Shown here piece after piece: positions 1 through 8,491 of a stretch of DNA of 64,000 bases. The stretch covers positions 1-64,000 of the forward strand of contig JAFTUD010000002.1 of assembly GCA_017466455.1 (NCBI GenBank). The letters are read 5' to 3'. Position 1 is the first letter of the stretch; every line of letters begins with the position of its first letter. This DNA is from Clostridia bacterium (GTDB lineage: Bacteria; Bacillota_A; Clostridia; Oscillospirales; CAG-272). Both the position numbers and the translations under genes were made by a program. The notes beneath the pieces were generated by a model that saw nothing but the letters and a program-made list of their open reading frames with translations, was not told where the DNA came from and did no database searches.

Positions 1-46
1 CAGACAGAGGCTAACTCTGTAATTTTTGCACGCAATAAAATAGTTA

Positions 47-94
47 AAAAAGCCATTTGATATGGGCGTTTTCGCCTATATTAAATGGCTTTTA
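47..94 (+). terminator. Rho-independent terminator of a gene left of the window
   Basis: A long hairpin pairs AAAAGCCATTT at 48-58 with AAATGGCTTTT at 83-93. The stem continues inward (60-68 with 73-81) to a TTTT loop at 69-72 and is followed by a T-rich tail. A smaller hairpin with an AATTTTT tail lies at 4-20. No gene can be seen upstream, so the parent transcript is unknown. Confidence 0.65.
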
Positions 95-120
95 ATTTTA
101 TAAAAAATAAATTTATGCCA

Positions 121-134
121 CGGGGGCGCCCCCG
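121..134. other. GC-only perfect palindrome just before the lipoprotein RBS
   Basis: CGGGGGCGCCCCCG is its own reverse complement, in otherwise very AT-rich DNA. It touches the ribosome binding site AAAGGAG (135-141) of the lipoprotein gene. As RNA it could form a 5-bp all-GC hairpin with a GCGC loop. Its function is unknown; it might bind a protein or affect translation. Confidence 0.45.
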
Positions 135-146
135 AAAGGAGAAAAA

Positions 147-2825
147 ATGAAAAAGAGAGTTTTGAGTTTGATTTTAGCAATGCTACTGTTACCAAGTTTG
201 TGTTTATTTACCGCTTGCAGTGACGAAAAATCGTCATCCAACTCGTCATATTATTACCCCGATTATGATTACGATTATGAAGAAACGGAAACATCCTCTC
301 CAGATGGAGAAGTCCCTGTTGACAGCATTTCGTTTAGTGCAGATACATATTATTTATATGTTGTGGGAGATCAAAAAACTTTAAATCCAAAAATTTTACC
401 AAGCAATGCTACTGACAAAAGTCTTGAATACGAATCTTTTGGAGATGCAATTACTTGTAGCGATGATGGTGTTGTAACGGCGGTAAAATCAGGGACGGCA
501 TATGTAATAGCAACCGCATCAAACGGAAAATTTGCTAAGGTAACCTTCAAGGTTATAATAGATGATGAGCCTGATGATAGCACGGAAACATCCTCTCCAG
601 AAGGAGAAATATTGCCAATCAGTATTTCGTTAAATATGAATACTGTATCAATGAAAATAGGGGAATCAGTTGATCTTACGGCGACTATTTTACCATCTAA
701 TGCTACAAATAAAGAAATTACTTGGATAAGTTCAAATACATCGATTGCAAGGATTGATGAAGGAGTTATTACCGCAGTAAGTAGCGGAACCGCAACAATA
801 ACTGCTATAACTGAAAACGGAAAAGAAGCAACCTGCGTTGTAACTGTAATAGATCCAATCGCCTTGGATTTCCGTTTTGAATCATACGGAAACGGATATG
901 CGGTAGTAGAATACACAGGCACAAGCGACACAGTCACAGTGCCGTCTACATACAATGGCAAAAATGTAATTGCCATAGGAACAAAGGGCAAAAATGACGG
1001 ATTTTATCAAAACTCTGATGTCAAAACTATTGTTCTTCCAAATACGATAAAGGACATAAACGAAAATGCTTTTTTCGGCTGTATATTGCTTCAAAATATA
1101 ACTATCCCTTCCTGCACCACAATAGGAAATAAGGTATTTGAAAATTGTAAGTCCTTAAAGGAAATCACCTTGCCAAGCGGAATATTGTTATTTGGGGACG
1201 AGCTGTTTACAGGCTGTTCAAAGCTTGAAAGCATAACAATAAATGGCGGAGATATAGGTGAAAAGACTCTCCTTGGACCAACAAATGTTAAAACGGTGGC
1301 ATTCGGTAAAGATGTCACCACAATTGCCGAAGGCGCTCTTAGCGGATACTCGTCACTTACAACTCTTACAATTCCATTTGTTGGCGGGGATGACTCCTCA
1401 CAGGGCTCAGCTAAAGGCGTACTTGGATACATCTTTGGTACAACCGATTATTCGGGATCGTATTCGGTTTCTACATTTAGTAAAAAGTTTTATATACCAA
1501 GCCTGTTAAAGGATATTACTATAACGGGCGGTGCAATAGGTGAAAAAGCGTTCTACTATTGCTCCAAAATTACAAGCGTGACAATTGGAAATAGCGTAAC
1601 CGAGATAGGATACCAGGCGTTCTGCCAGTGCGACTCGCTTACAAGCGTAACAATTGGAAATAGCGTAACCTCGATAGGAAGTTCTGCGTTCTTCTATTGC
1701 GACTCGCTTACAAGCGTAACAATCCCGGATAGCGTAACCTCAATAGGAAGTTCTGCGTTCTACTATTGCGACTCGCTTACAAGCGTGACGATTGGAGAAG
1801 GCGTAACCTCGATAGGATCCAGCGCGTTCTATGGTTGTTTAAATATTGTAGAAATAAACCTTAACGCAAAAAAACTAACTCAAGCTGAAGAAGCTTTTGC
1901 ATATGCCAGTGGAACTCTAAAAATTGGAAAAAATGTATCAAATATTCCGGCTTCTATGTGCGCTCCCATCTATGGTGGAGGCTTTAGTGTGAATGGTCAG
2001 GGAAGCTTGGGAAAAGATTATTACTGCTGTATAGAAAAAGTCGTATTCGAAAGTGGAAGTGTGTGTAAAACCATAGGAGATTCTGCATTTGAAAATTGCA
2101 GATCACTTTCGAGCGTCAACATTCCTGATAGCGTAAAAACAATAGGAGACGAGGCGTTCATTGGTTGCTCCTCGCTTACAAGCGTGACAATTGGCAATAG
2201 CGTAACCGAGATAGGAAGCGATGCGTTCCGTGGTTGCACCAATATAAAGGAAGCCACAATTCCAACTGTTGCAATCTCATCTATTCCAAAGAACTACCTT
2301 CAAACAGTTGTGATAAATGGCGGAGACGCGATAGGAAACTCGGCGTTCGCTAATTGCACCTATCTTACAAGCGTGACAATTGGCAATAGCGTAACCGAGA
2401 TAGGAAGCGATGCGTTCCAATATTGCACCAATATAAAGGAAGCCACAATTCCGACTGTTGCAATCCCATATATTCCTCATGACTCCCTTCAAACAGTTGT
2501 GATAAATGGCGGAGACGTGATAGGAGACGATGCGTTCAAGAATTGCACCTCGCTTACAAGCGTGACAATTGGAGATGGCGTAACCACAATAGGAGCCTTT
2601 GCGTTCCGTGGTTGCTCCTCGCTTAAATCTGTATATATTCCAAATAGCGTAAAGACGATAGGAGACTATGCGTTCGCTTTTTGCACCTCGCTTACAATTT
2701 ACTGCGAGGCGACAAGAAGGCCAGATGGTTGCTCTTATTATTGGAACTATTCAAATTGTCCTGTCGTTTTGGGACACAGTCATTCCTATACGGACGGAAA
2801 GTGCATTTGCGGTAAAGTTCAATAA
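147..2825 (+). CDS. BspA-like surface lipoprotein with two Big2 domains and leucine-rich repeats
   Basis: The protein has 892 residues. It starts with a lipoprotein signal peptide whose lipobox FTAC puts the lipidated cysteine at residue 24, so the mature protein should be anchored outside the membrane. A Ser/Tyr/Asp/Glu-rich linker follows, then two bacterial Ig-like Big2 domains (about 56-134 and 151-232, both with LPSNAT and SGTA motifs). The rest, to about residue 860, is a long array of BspA/TpLRR-type repeats such as SLTSVTIGNSVTSIG. The C-terminus carries Cys and His residues (CICGKVQ). Proteins of this family are adhesins or host-interaction proteins in gut and oral bacteria. That role is inferred here. 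RBS AAAGGAG at 135-141. Confidence 0.85.
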   Translation: MKKRVLSLILAMLLLPSLCLFTACSDEKSSSNSSYYYPDYDYDYEETETSSPDGEVPVDSISFSADTYYLYVVGDQKTLNPKILPSNATDKSLEYESFGDAITCSDDGVVTAVKSGTAYVIATASNGKFAKVTFKVIIDDEPDDSTETSSPEGEILPISISLNMNTVSMKIGESVDLTATILPSNATNKEITWISSNTSIARIDEGVITAVSSGTATITAITENGKEATCVVTVIDPIALDFRFESYGNGYAVVEYTGTSDTVTVPSTYNGKNVIAIGTKGKNDGFYQNSDVKTIVLPNTIKDINENAFFGCILLQNITIPSCTTIGNKVFENCKSLKEITLPSGILLFGDELFTGCSKLESITINGGDIGEKTLLGPTNVKTVAFGKDVTTIAEGALSGYSSLTTLTIPFVGGDDSSQGSAKGVLGYIFGTTDYSGSYSVSTFSKKFYIPSLLKDITITGGAIGEKAFYYCSKITSVTIGNSVTEIGYQAFCQCDSLTSVTIGNSVTSIGSSAFFYCDSLTSVTIPDSVTSIGSSAFYYCDSLTSVTIGEGVTSIGSSAFYGCLNIVEINLNAKKLTQAEEAFAYASGTLKIGKNVSNIPASMCAPIYGGGFSVNGQGSLGKDYYCCIEKVVFESGSVCKTIGDSAFENCRSLSSVNIPDSVKTIGDEAFIGCSSLTSVTIGNSVTEIGSDAFRGCTNIKEATIPTVAISSIPKNYLQTVVINGGDAIGNSAFANCTYLTSVTIGNSVTEIGSDAFQYCTNIKEATIPTVAIPYIPHDSLQTVVINGGDVIGDDAFKNCTSLTSVTIGDGVTTIGAFAFRGCSSLKSVYIPNSVKTIGDYAFAFCTSLTIYCEATRRPDGCSYYWNYSNCPVVLGHSHSYTDGKCICGKVQ
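1560..2690 (+). repeat. Tandem 69-nt repeats coding the leucine-rich repeats
   Basis: Near-identical 69-nt units (23 codons) recur. The words TCGCTTACAAGCGT and ATAGCGTAACC return at 69-nt spacing between about 1568 and 1836, and again between 2155 and 2690. A larger block containing ACCAATATAAAGGAAGCC is duplicated at about 2165-2330 and 2365-2525. The nucleotide identity is much higher than the protein fold needs, which suggests recent unit duplication or conversion. Confidence 0.75.
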
Positions 2826-2842
2826 TAAGTAATAAAAAACAC

Positions 2843-2872
2843 AAAAAGCGCTTCTAAAACGAAGTGCTTTTT
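2843..2872 (+). terminator. Terminator after the BspA-like gene
   Basis: The stem AAAAAGCGCTTC (2843-2854) pairs with GAAGTGCTTTTT (2861-2872) around a 6-nt loop. There is one G-T pair, and the T-rich arm completes a typical intrinsic terminator. Confidence 0.75.
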
Positions 2873-2978
2873 GCTTTTTATAAATCTTGTTATTTCTATA
2901 ATACAAAAGGATTTTTCGAAAATATAAAATTTTCAAATTTTCAAATTTACAATATTTAGAATATTAAAATTCAAAAAT

Positions 2979-3479
2979 TCAATTATTATCCGTATTTATC
3001 CAACCGCCGTTATCGGAAAGACCGTCAAAATCGTGCTGTCTTAAATACTCATAAACTGCAATCGCAACGGAATTTGATTGATTAAGAGAGCGCAGTCCCT
3101 CTTTCATAGGAATTCTAAGGCAACGCTCCGAATATTTTTCCAAAAGCTCCTCGGGAAGACCGCAGCTTTCGCGCCCAAAGAAGAAAAACACCCTCTTATC
3201 ATAACTTATGTCCGTGTATCGCTTAGAAGCCTTTTTAGTAAATAGGTAAAAATTCGCATCGGGATTTTTCTCAAAAAACTCATCAAGATTTTCATAGTAA
3301 TGTATATCAAGATGATACCAGTAGTCCATACCGGCGCGCTTTAGCTTAGCATCATCAATCTTAAATCCAAATGGCTTTATCATATGGAGTGAAGCCCCCG
3401 AGGACGCGCAGGTGCGCGCAATATTTCCTGTGTTTTGCGGAATTTCAGGCTCTAAAAGCACAATATTAAGTATATTCAT
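2979..3479 (-). CDS. trmL: tRNA (cytidine/uridine-34-2'-O)-methyltransferase, SPOUT family
   Basis: The 166-residue protein has the TrmL/CspR signatures of the SpoU-TrmD knot fold. These are LLEPEIPQNTGNIART near the N-terminus, FFFGRESCGLP in the middle and the knot segment with LNQSNSVAIAVYEYLRQ near the C-terminus. Family members 2'-O-methylate the wobble base of tRNA-Leu isoacceptors using SAM. The ATG at 3479 is chosen over an upstream in-frame ATG at 3515. It follows GAAAGGGG, and family members begin with this MNILNIVLLEPE-like stretch. The gene is single and transcribed divergently from secA. Confidence 0.9.
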   Translation of the reverse strand: MNILNIVLLEPEIPQNTGNIARTCASSGASLHMIKPFGFKIDDAKLKRAGMDYWYHLDIHYYENLDEFFEKNPDANFYLFTKKASKRYTDISYDKRVFFFFGRESCGLPEELLEKYSERCLRIPMKEGLRSLNQSNSVAIAVYEYLRQHDFDGLSDNGGWINTDNN

Positions 3480-3661
3480 AGCATAATCACGCCCCTTTCG
3501 GTTAAATAATACCACTAATCTTGTAAAAAAACAACGCTTTTTGACTCAAAATAATTAAAAAATTTACAAATAAGTATAGATTTTTCATCCCATGTATGAT
3601 ATTATATATTTTATAGTGAACTAATTTACCCCTCGCCTATGGCGTATGAAAGGAATTAAAA

Positions 3662-6400
3662 ATGGGATTATTTTCTAAGATTTTTGGAACATATAGCGAA
3701 AAGCAAATAAAAAAGCTTGAGCCTATTGTTGATAAAATTGAGGCTCTCGGCTCTCGCTATGAAAATATGAGCGATAGCGAAATGAGAGAAATGACCGATG
3801 TATTCAAAAAGCGTCTTGCTGATGGTGAAACACTTGATGACATTTTGCCAGAGGCATTTGCCCTTGTTCGTGAGGCATCGGATAGGGTCCTCGGTAAAAG
3901 ACCCTTTAGAGTACAGCTTCTTTGCGGAATTTTGCTCCATCAGGGTAGAGTTGCCGAAATGAAAACAGGTGAAGGTAAAACGCTCGTTGCGGTATTGCCA
4001 TCATATCTTAACGCCCTTACGGGAAAGGGTGTGCATGTCGTTACCGTAAACGACTACCTTGCAAGGCTCGGCTGTGAGGAAATGGGAAGAATTCACGAAT
4101 TTCTCGGTCTTACCACGGGTCTTGTCGTTCACGGTCAGTCAAAGGCGGAAAAGCAACAGGCCTATAACTGCGACATCACCTACGGAACAAATAACGAGTT
4201 TGGCTTTGACTACTTAAGAGATAATATGGTAATCTACAAGGATCAAATGAGCCAAAGGGGACATGTATTTGCAATAGTTGATGAGGTTGACTCAATTCTC
4301 ATTGATGAGGCAAGGACACCTCTTATCATCTCGGGTGCAGGAAATAAAAGCACCGACCTTTATGATAGGACTGACGCTCTTGTAAAGGGCTTTAGTAAGT
4401 TCGTAATCAAGGAGCTTGACCTAAAGGTTGAGCATGAGGATATTGAGCAGGATTACATCGTTGATGAAAAGGCAAAGAGTGTAACCCTAACTAAGCACGG
4501 AATCGAAAAGGCGGAGAAGTATTTCGGTATTGAAAACCTTGCTTCGCCCGAAAACTCCGAGCTACATCACCATGTTCAGCTCGCTATCAAGGCTCGTGGT
4601 ATTATGCACCGAGATACTGATTATGTAATCAAGGACGGACAGGTTATCATAGTTGATACCTTTACAGGCCGTCTTATGCCCGGCAGAAGATATTCTGACG
4701 GCTTACATCAGGCTATTGAGGCAAAGGAAGGCGTAAAGGTACAAAGAGAAAACCGCACGATTGCTACAATCACCTTCCAAAACTATTTTAGAATGTATAA
4801 AAAGCTCTCGGGAATGACAGGTACAGCTCTTTCCGAGGAGAATGAATTTAGAGAAATTTACGACCTTGATGTCGTTGAGGTTCCTACTAACAAGCCAATG
4901 ATTAGAAAGGACTACAACGATGCTGTATATAAGACCAAGGCAGGCAAGGATAGGGCTATCATTAAGCAAATTATCGCATGCCACGAAAAGGGTCAGCCCG
5001 TGCTTGTCGGTACTGTATCGGTTGAAAAGTCCGAGGCGCTTTCTCAAAAGCTCAAAAACGCAGGCATTAAGCACAATGTCCTAAACGCTAAGCACCACGA
5101 AAAGGAAGCTGAAATCGTTTCCGCTGCAGGAAAGCTTGGCGCAGTTACCATTTCAACAAATATGGCAGGTCGTGGTACTGATATTATGCTCGGCGGTAAT
5201 GCAGAGCATCTTGCCAAAAAGGAAATGAAAAAGCTCGGCTATGATGATGAAACAATTATGCTTGCAACAGGCTCATCACAGTCCGTTTCAGAGGAAATTT
5301 TCAAGGCTCGTGCAGTATTTTCCGAGCTAAACGAAAAATACAAGCAGGAAATCGCTCCCGAGGCTGAAGAGGTAAGAAAAGCGGGTGGCTTGTTTATCAT
5401 AGGAACAGAGCGTCATGAGAGCCGTCGTATTGACAATCAGCTAAGAGGCCGTGCAGGAAGACAGGGCGACCCGGGCGAGTCAAGATTTTATCTTTCCTTT
5501 GAGGATGACCTCATGCGTCTTTTCGGTAGCGATAGGAGAAGTGCGCTTGTAAACCGCCTTCCTATTGATGAGGATACCGCTATTGATGCCAAAATTATAT
5601 CAGGCACAATTGAGCTTGCGCAGGGAAGAATGGAAAGCAGAAACTTCCAAAGGCGTAAATATGTCCTCTCCTATGATGATGTAATGAATCAGCAAAGAAA
5701 TGTAATATATTCACAGCGTGCAGATGTTCTTAACGGCGTTGACCTGAAGGAAAAAATTGAGGGAATGATTAAATCCACAATATCCGACTCGGTTGACACC
5801 TACACAACAGGCGACCGTGATAATTGGGAGCTTGATCAGCTTAGAAACAAGTATATTTCACTCATTTGCACAAATGACGATTTCAAAAATAACGAAACTC
5901 CTGCACAAATCAAAGAAATTCTTATTGAGCGCGCGCTTGAGCTTTGGAAAAAGAAGGAAGAGCTTTTCGGCGTTGATGAAATAAGAGAAATTGAAAGAGT
6001 AATCCTTCTTCAAAATGTTGATGAAAAGTGGATGGATCACCTTGAAGCAATGGATGACCTGCGCGATAGCATAAGCCTGCAATCATATGCACAAAGAGAT
6101 CCCGTAAATGAATACCGCCTTGCCGGTGCGGACCTTTTTGATGAAATGATTTTGGCTATTCGTGATGATACTGTAAGAGGAATTTTGTCCGTTATGCCAA
6201 GAAAACAGCCTATCACTCGTGTTCAGGTCGCAAAGCCAAGCGACGAGGGCTTTATGAAGTTCGGCTCAAGGGAAAAGAAGGTTGTACGCACATCTCAGCC
6301 CATAAGGGTTGAAAATAAGGTTGGAAGAAACGATCCCTGTCCGTGCGGAAGTGGAAAGAAATATAAAAAGTGCTGTGGTGCACCGAAATCCGAGGAATAA
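3662..6400 (+). CDS. secA: Preprotein translocase ATPase SecA
   Basis: The 912-residue protein is full length for SecA. It has the Walker A motif MKTGEGKT at about residues 100-107 and the DEAD-type VDEVDSILIDEARTPL at about 207-222. The conserved TGTA and GRGTDI segments of the second nucleotide-binding fold are present, as is RGRAGRQGDPG. The C-terminal SEC-C zinc motif CPCGSGKKYKKCC binds SecB or ribosomes in the family. SecA drives Sec-dependent export through SecYEG. RBS GAAAGGA sits 8 nt before the ATG. Two membrane protein genes follow at once and probably share its transcript. Confidence 0.97.
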   Translation: MGLFSKIFGTYSEKQIKKLEPIVDKIEALGSRYENMSDSEMREMTDVFKKRLADGETLDDILPEAFALVREASDRVLGKRPFRVQLLCGILLHQGRVAEMKTGEGKTLVAVLPSYLNALTGKGVHVVTVNDYLARLGCEEMGRIHEFLGLTTGLVVHGQSKAEKQQAYNCDITYGTNNEFGFDYLRDNMVIYKDQMSQRGHVFAIVDEVDSILIDEARTPLIISGAGNKSTDLYDRTDALVKGFSKFVIKELDLKVEHEDIEQDYIVDEKAKSVTLTKHGIEKAEKYFGIENLASPENSELHHHVQLAIKARGIMHRDTDYVIKDGQVIIVDTFTGRLMPGRRYSDGLHQAIEAKEGVKVQRENRTIATITFQNYFRMYKKLSGMTGTALSEENEFREIYDLDVVEVPTNKPMIRKDYNDAVYKTKAGKDRAIIKQIIACHEKGQPVLVGTVSVEKSEALSQKLKNAGIKHNVLNAKHHEKEAEIVSAAGKLGAVTISTNMAGRGTDIMLGGNAEHLAKKEMKKLGYDDETIMLATGSSQSVSEEIFKARAVFSELNEKYKQEIAPEAEEVRKAGGLFIIGTERHESRRIDNQLRGRAGRQGDPGESRFYLSFEDDLMRLFGSDRRSALVNRLPIDEDTAIDAKIISGTIELAQGRMESRNFQRRKYVLSYDDVMNQQRNVIYSQRADVLNGVDLKEKIEGMIKSTISDSVDTYTTGDRDNWELDQLRNKYISLICTNDDFKNNETPAQIKEILIERALELWKKKEELFGVDEIREIERVILLQNVDEKWMDHLEAMDDLRDSISLQSYAQRDPVNEYRLAGADLFDEMILAIRDDTVRGILSVMPRKQPITRVQVAKPSDEGFMKFGSREKKVVRTSQPIRVENKVGRNDPCPCGSGKKYKKCCGAPKSEE

Positions 6401-6401
6401 A

Positions 6402-7067
6402 ATGGGATTTGGAATAATGCTTATAGGCGCTCTTTGTATGCTACTTGGAGCGCTAACAACTCTTTCGCCATTTACCTATGTAGTTGGCAGCGCGGTCGTG
6501 CTTTACTCATTAAAGGAGCTTGTAAGGCAAAATAAGGTCTTTGTAGCCTCTATGATTGCGGTAGCAGTGGAGCTTGCGCTATCTACGGTGAATATGTTTT
6601 TATATGTTTTATCGCCTAACGCAGTAGCAATAGAGTATATTTCGCTTTCGTTGGCAATCGTGAACCTTGGAGTATGCGTTTTGCTAATAACAGCGATATT
6701 TATACTCGCAAAAGAGGTTGATTTACCTAAGCTACAAGCAAAGGCTGTAATAACATATATTCTTATGGGAATTTACCTTGTGGCAGTATTACTTTTAAAC
6801 ACGGTCTTTAAGTCAAACGAATTTGCGGTAAGCCGTCTTTCGGCAATCGTGTTCTTTGCACAGCTTTTATATGTTATTATGACCCTTGTCGTAATTGCAA
6901 ACTCGTATATTCGCATTTGCTATGAGGAAGATAAGGACATGAAATCAATCACAGGCAATAAACCGCTTGATTTCTTGAATGATAAGCTAAACATGGCAAT
7001 GACTCCAAAAGAAAAGAAGGAATTAGAAAAAAACAAAAGGGATAAAGGAGATAAAGAAAGCAAATGA
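6402..7067 (+). CDS. Multi-pass membrane protein of unknown function downstream of secA
   Basis: I do not recognise the family. The 221-residue protein has about five to six hydrophobic segments and a charged, Lys/Glu-rich C-terminal tail (KEKKELEKNKRDKG). The start at 6402 lies 1 nt after the secA stop codon, and GAGGA at 6392-6396 serves as its RBS. An open frame reaches upstream into secA, but that part only reads the SecA zinc tail in another frame, so I exclude it. Its stop overlaps the next start (ATGA), so it is very likely co-translated with the next membrane protein. Confidence 0.7.
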   Translation: MGFGIMLIGALCMLLGALTTLSPFTYVVGSAVVLYSLKELVRQNKVFVASMIAVAVELALSTVNMFLYVLSPNAVAIEYISLSLAIVNLGVCVLLITAIFILAKEVDLPKLQAKAVITYILMGIYLVAVLLLNTVFKSNEFAVSRLSAIVFFAQLLYVIMTLVVIANSYIRICYEEDKDMKSITGNKPLDFLNDKLNMAMTPKEKKELEKNKRDKGDKESK

Positions 7068-8374
7068 AAAAAAGGCACTTTATTTTGGCGTCAATATTTC
7101 TATTTAACCCTATAATCAGTGTTTTTGATATTTTTCCAGATGTAATCGGTTATTTCTTGATTATGAAGGCGTTTTCAAAGGCTTCGTATGTCTATGATAA
7201 CGCAGATGAGACTCGTCAGCTTTTCAAGACAATGTCGCTAATTTCAATATTTAAGCTGATATGCTTGATTATTTTGCCGTTTACCGATGCTACAATGGCG
7301 CTTGTATTTTCTTTTACATTTGCAATAATTGAATTTATCTTTGGAATAAGCGCTTTTAGGCATATGTTTGATACTGTTTCGTATATTTATTTGCGACTCG
7401 GTGAGGACGCAAGTATACCAAGATGTGAGAAGCTGAAGCGCTTTACAATATTATTCTTTATTATAAGAATTGCATGCTCAACAATTCCCGACCTTTTCGC
7501 ACTCTTTCTCAGTGATCCTCAAAAGGCATGGATGTTTAGATTTAGGATGCTTTTCTTCTTCCTTTTGACAATTGTAGCGCTTGTCTTTGGAATTGTTTGG
7601 CTATGCCGAATGATTTCATTCTTTAAGGTAACACTTACCGATAATGTAAAGGAGAAGATTGAGGCGGACTTTACTGAGACTATGAAGGATAGGCAAAGCG
7701 TGTTTTTCTCAAAGGATTTTATCCTTGCGATAAGCACAATTTCCATATCAATGCTATTCACGATTGATCTTTACATAGATAAATTTGATTATTTGAGCGA
7801 TCTTTTCATAGCGCCGATGCTACTCATTACATTTGTATTTCTTATAAAAAAAGGCCATATTTCTCTTGCCAAGCAGGAAAGGCTTTTAATCATGCTCATT
7901 TGTACGCATTTTGTGTCAAGCATTTTGAACATCGTATTTACAACAAGGTATGATGATGAATACTTAAAATCAAGTGCTTTAAGGAGCGAGGGGGCACTGA
8001 AAATGTATATTCCCGTGGTGATTTTCTCGGTGTTGACAGCGATTTTGATGACCTTTATTATCGTAATAATCATGCGTCAGCTGAATAAATACACTCTGAA
8101 GAGAATATACGAAAATCCAAGATTTTTCTCGGAATATAGTGTTGAGGGCTTTGTAAAGGAATTTTCGGCGGAAATTAACAAAAAGATGCGTCTTTCCTTG
8201 GTGTTGACCGTTTTGTCGGGCGTTTCTTCGGTGCTTTACCCATTTGTTATTCCTTATAAGGAGGAATATGTGGTGTTTGACAACTTTATTGCAATAATTT
8301 TCTGTGTATCCTTTATGTATATGCTCTCATATATAAATGACACAATTTATAGGAAAATCCTAAAATATTCATAA
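7064..8374 (+). CDS. Large multi-pass membrane protein of unknown function
   Basis: The 436-residue protein is highly hydrophobic, with roughly ten predicted membrane spans separated by short charged loops such as TRYDDEYLKSSALRSEG. I recognise no catalytic or transporter motif. It starts inside the last codons of the preceding membrane protein (ATGA overlap) and is closed by a terminator, so secA and the two membrane genes form one likely unit. A link to protein export is possible from position only. Confidence 0.65.
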   Translation: MKKRHFILASIFLFNPIISVFDIFPDVIGYFLIMKAFSKASYVYDNADETRQLFKTMSLISIFKLICLIILPFTDATMALVFSFTFAIIEFIFGISAFRHMFDTVSYIYLRLGEDASIPRCEKLKRFTILFFIIRIACSTIPDLFALFLSDPQKAWMFRFRMLFFFLLTIVALVFGIVWLCRMISFFKVTLTDNVKEKIEADFTETMKDRQSVFFSKDFILAISTISISMLFTIDLYIDKFDYLSDLFIAPMLLITFVFLIKKGHISLAKQERLLIMLICTHFVSSILNIVFTTRYDDEYLKSSALRSEGALKMYIPVVIFSVLTAILMTFIIVIIMRQLNKYTLKRIYENPRFFSEYSVEGFVKEFSAEINKKMRLSLVLTVLSGVSSVLYPFVIPYKEEYVVFDNFIAIIFCVSFMYMLSYINDTIYRKILKYS

Positions 8375-8385
8375 TAAAAATCATA

Positions 8386-8410
8386 AAAAGTCTACGAAAA
8401 GTAGACTTTT
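8386..8410 (+). terminator. Terminator of the secA unit
   Basis: AAAAGTCTAC (8386-8395) pairs perfectly with GTAGACTTTT (8401-8410) around GAAAA, followed by TTATTTATTT. Confidence 0.85.
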
Positions 8411-8431
8411 TTATTTATTTTCAAATAACAC

Positions 8432-8460
8432 TTGAATAATTAAATTACGAGTGCTAAAAT
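8432..8460 (+). promoter_or_regulatory. Candidate promoter of the MATE gene
   Basis: TTGAAT (8432-8437), a 17-bp spacer and TAAAAT (8455-8460) form a sigma-A-type promoter. A TGC triplet just before the -10 box makes it an extended -10 element. Confidence 0.6.
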
Positions 8461-8491
8461 AGGGGTGAAAAATAGTTATTTTGGAGTAATT

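Noticed and set aside
371..1432. Minus-strand frames of 206 and 113 codons inside the BspA-like gene
   Set aside because: They mirror the repetitive Ser/Thr/Ile coding sequence and lack starts with RBS.
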